Assembly (NCBI GenBank): GCA_000149265.1
Contig: CH003179.1
Location: 40,706-104,705, forward strand
DNA: 64,000 nt
Reading direction: 5' to 3'
Source of the DNA: Ciona savignyi
Lineage: Eukaryota > Chordata > Ascidiacea > Phlebobranchia > Cionidae
Positions 57,701-60,700 of the stretch are shown one piece after another (the stretch's first letter is position 1; the number at the start of each line of letters is the position of its first letter). Under the pieces are notes generated by a model. The model ran no database searches and was not told the origin of the DNA. It was given only the letters and a program-made list of their open reading frames with translations. Both the position numbers and the translations under genes were made by a program.

Positions 57701-60700
57701 TGCAGCATTAGTAATTCTCCTAATTCAGTTATTTGATTACACACGACTTTTAACATTTTTTACTGTCTATTTTTTCAAAAAATGTGTACACCAGTTTTTT
57801 TGCGTGTTCTTATCGTGAAAACAAAAAATAAACTCAACTAAAAAGAAGTAAAACTAAAAAACCGAAAAGATGCAGTTATTGTTTCATTAAGGGGGATTTT
57901 ACCTATTTTGTGATTGCTTTTTTTATAGCTTGATTTTTATAGGGGTAAAAAGTTAAATACAACGATGTGCATGACCTACTATTTTAGTATATTTTGTTGC
58001 ATAAGATATTAATTTGTTGAATTTATTATTATAAATTAAAATACCTAGGCTTGAATATTGAGTTGGTGACATCGATGTTATGTCGACATTTACATCAATA
58101 TGTGTGAGTTTAATCTGCTGCTCTTTCACACTGGTTCGTGCACTCCCCAAACAATCGATAAAAGTTTCAACTTCTTCCAGAAAGCGGCCACGGTGCTGTT
58201 CCAAATGTGGGCCGCTAAGTTTGCCCCAATTCTGCGAAAAACACTTTGTTTAATTATTGTGTATAGCCCCGGTAACCCGACGGTGAGCGCCAGATAATCT
58301 GCTTTTGCAATGACACGCCTTGCATTTTCCCATTCACGTGGATAAAACGTCAATAAGAAAACGACAATTAAATTTTAACATTTGGATTAGAATAAATTTA
58401 ATTTTTGGATTAGAAGAAGTGATGATACAAGATGATATAGTCTGCTCATAATTATCGCAGTGGGTGGGAAACTCAGGCAGTCATAATACCATCATTAATC
58501 AATTTAAAACTACTGGTTCACGGCAATGGTTTTCATTGCCTGGAAACAAAACGCAATAATATAACCTGGCAATGTCGACCATCCATAACCACTGCACTGC
58601 CAGGGTGCTTGCCTTTTCGTTGTATCGATACTTACAGTTGTAGCCTTTAGCGCCGGTAGCATTATTCGCGATAAATAGAACTGCACAGCTCCAAGTAGGT
58701 CACCGTCTTCAACCTCGATGTATCCGAAATAAACGTCTTTGTGGACGTTATCCGGCTTGATGGCTTTCTCGTTTGAATGACGTGCAAAAAAGAAACAGTG
58801 TCCGACCAGTGCCTGGGTGAATAGGATAGGATTGTCATCTTTATCCCTTGTGTGGTGCAACGGCAGGTAAAAAAGGATCGGCAAAAAACAAGAAAATACT
58901 TTGAAATTATCAATTTGTTGCTGTGTGTTTATTTGTTGCTGAATGTGTGTGTGTATATGTCCTGGTGTTTGATTTAAATGTCTGTGAAGACGTCAGATCG
59001 AAGTGGAACCAACAAGTCCGCTTGGTGGTGTTATTGAGCAGTTATATCCACTGCGTTTGTTGTATGTCTTTCAGCCGATAGGTTGTGGAATGAAACCTCC
59101 CGCCACTAGTTGTTTGTGTCCCTGGGTAAGGCACTTCACAATCGTTTATAGAACCTACTAAAATATTTAATATAACAAAAACCCATTAAAATGTCTCACA
59201 TATAATATACAACAGGTTCCCTAAAAGGTCTAATGTCTGTAAAATATCAACAATCGGTCCGGTAATTATCCCGACGTTCCAAGAACGGGTTCGACCGAAC
59301 CCATGCGAACCTCTTGAATCCCATCACTGAATACGACCGACTTAAAAATATCTTTCGCCCCCTCCTTTATCAAAGATAAACATCAGTATAATATCCTAAA
59401 GGTGTAGTTTACCTCTTCCTGAGCGTTTGTTATGAAGAGATACTTCCCCTGCTTCTCTGCCATCACCGAACTCTGCGTGGAAGCGGCTGCGTGCATTGAC
59501 ATGCTGGAGCCAAGTTCTGTGTCATTTCATCATTTTAATATAAGTTATGTTGCTTAGAACCAGCCGATAGCTTGTAGGTGCACGTGCCGCTGCGCAAAGT
59601 ATTTAAAAACTACGCTTCAGTCCACGAACGTATGATACAACATGCAGTTTTAATACAAACCCAGTGACGAGCTATTAAGGTTTCAAAATTTGGGCGGGTA
59701 ACAACTGGGTGGATGAACGGTCAACGCTACCGATACAGATACAGAATTATATACAGAAAATAATCTTAGCAACGAGCTCATTCTGGGCTCAAAACTTTGC
59801 ACGGTAAAACCCCCAAAAATTGCAACATCCCAATTATATAACGAAAATCCCCGTCAATAGAATATGCTACCGGCATAGGGTTAGAAATCATGACGGCCTC
59901 ATTGCTAAGACCGTTTTTTTGCTATATAATTCGGTATATGTTTCGGTCGCGTTAACCATTCGGCAACGCGACCAAGTCTTTAATAACCCCACCATAATAT
60001 CATTACCTTGTGTCTGGCGTAATCGGCTAGCTTGTGCGAGAGTCGGTTTCTTGGGTTGTTTAAGCCAATTAGGAGGCTGTGTTTGATAGAACAGGATCAG
60101 GGTTCGATTGCCACCCACGCGAAAAAATTCTTCAAAGAAATGAAACTGAAAACAATTTCATTTTAAATCGCAGAGCATTGTATCACGCGTGATTGATTGT
60201 GAGTTACTGTGTATGTCGATAAAGCCTGGTTTACCACCCACGAGGATATCCACAAATGAACAGTCAACACACAGTATAATAGGGCCAGAGATTTGACTGT
60301 GGACATGCGGTCAGATTCTAACTTTCTCTCCAAAGACGATGTAAAAATGAATTTAAGTATTACGTTTAATAACATATATGAGCCATCACAACGCAGTGTG
60401 GTAAGCTATATCATATAACTTCCTACGTAGTTAAAAAAAACATAGGTAAAAAGCAACTGTAAAATGGCGCCCAATGAAACGTGGGAACAAATCGAACAAG
60501 AACAATATTTCGTGGAAGCCCAGATTACTAACTGCTTACAGATTGTCGAAATTATGTAAAACAACATAGGCTTAAACTCAAAGTTTTTTAATGTACATGA
60601 TTTAAATAGGTTATAGAAAATACTTCAAATCAGCACGCATGGACCAATATCAATCGAGCATAGTTTGTTAACGAGATATATATGTAGGCCAAATGAAAAT

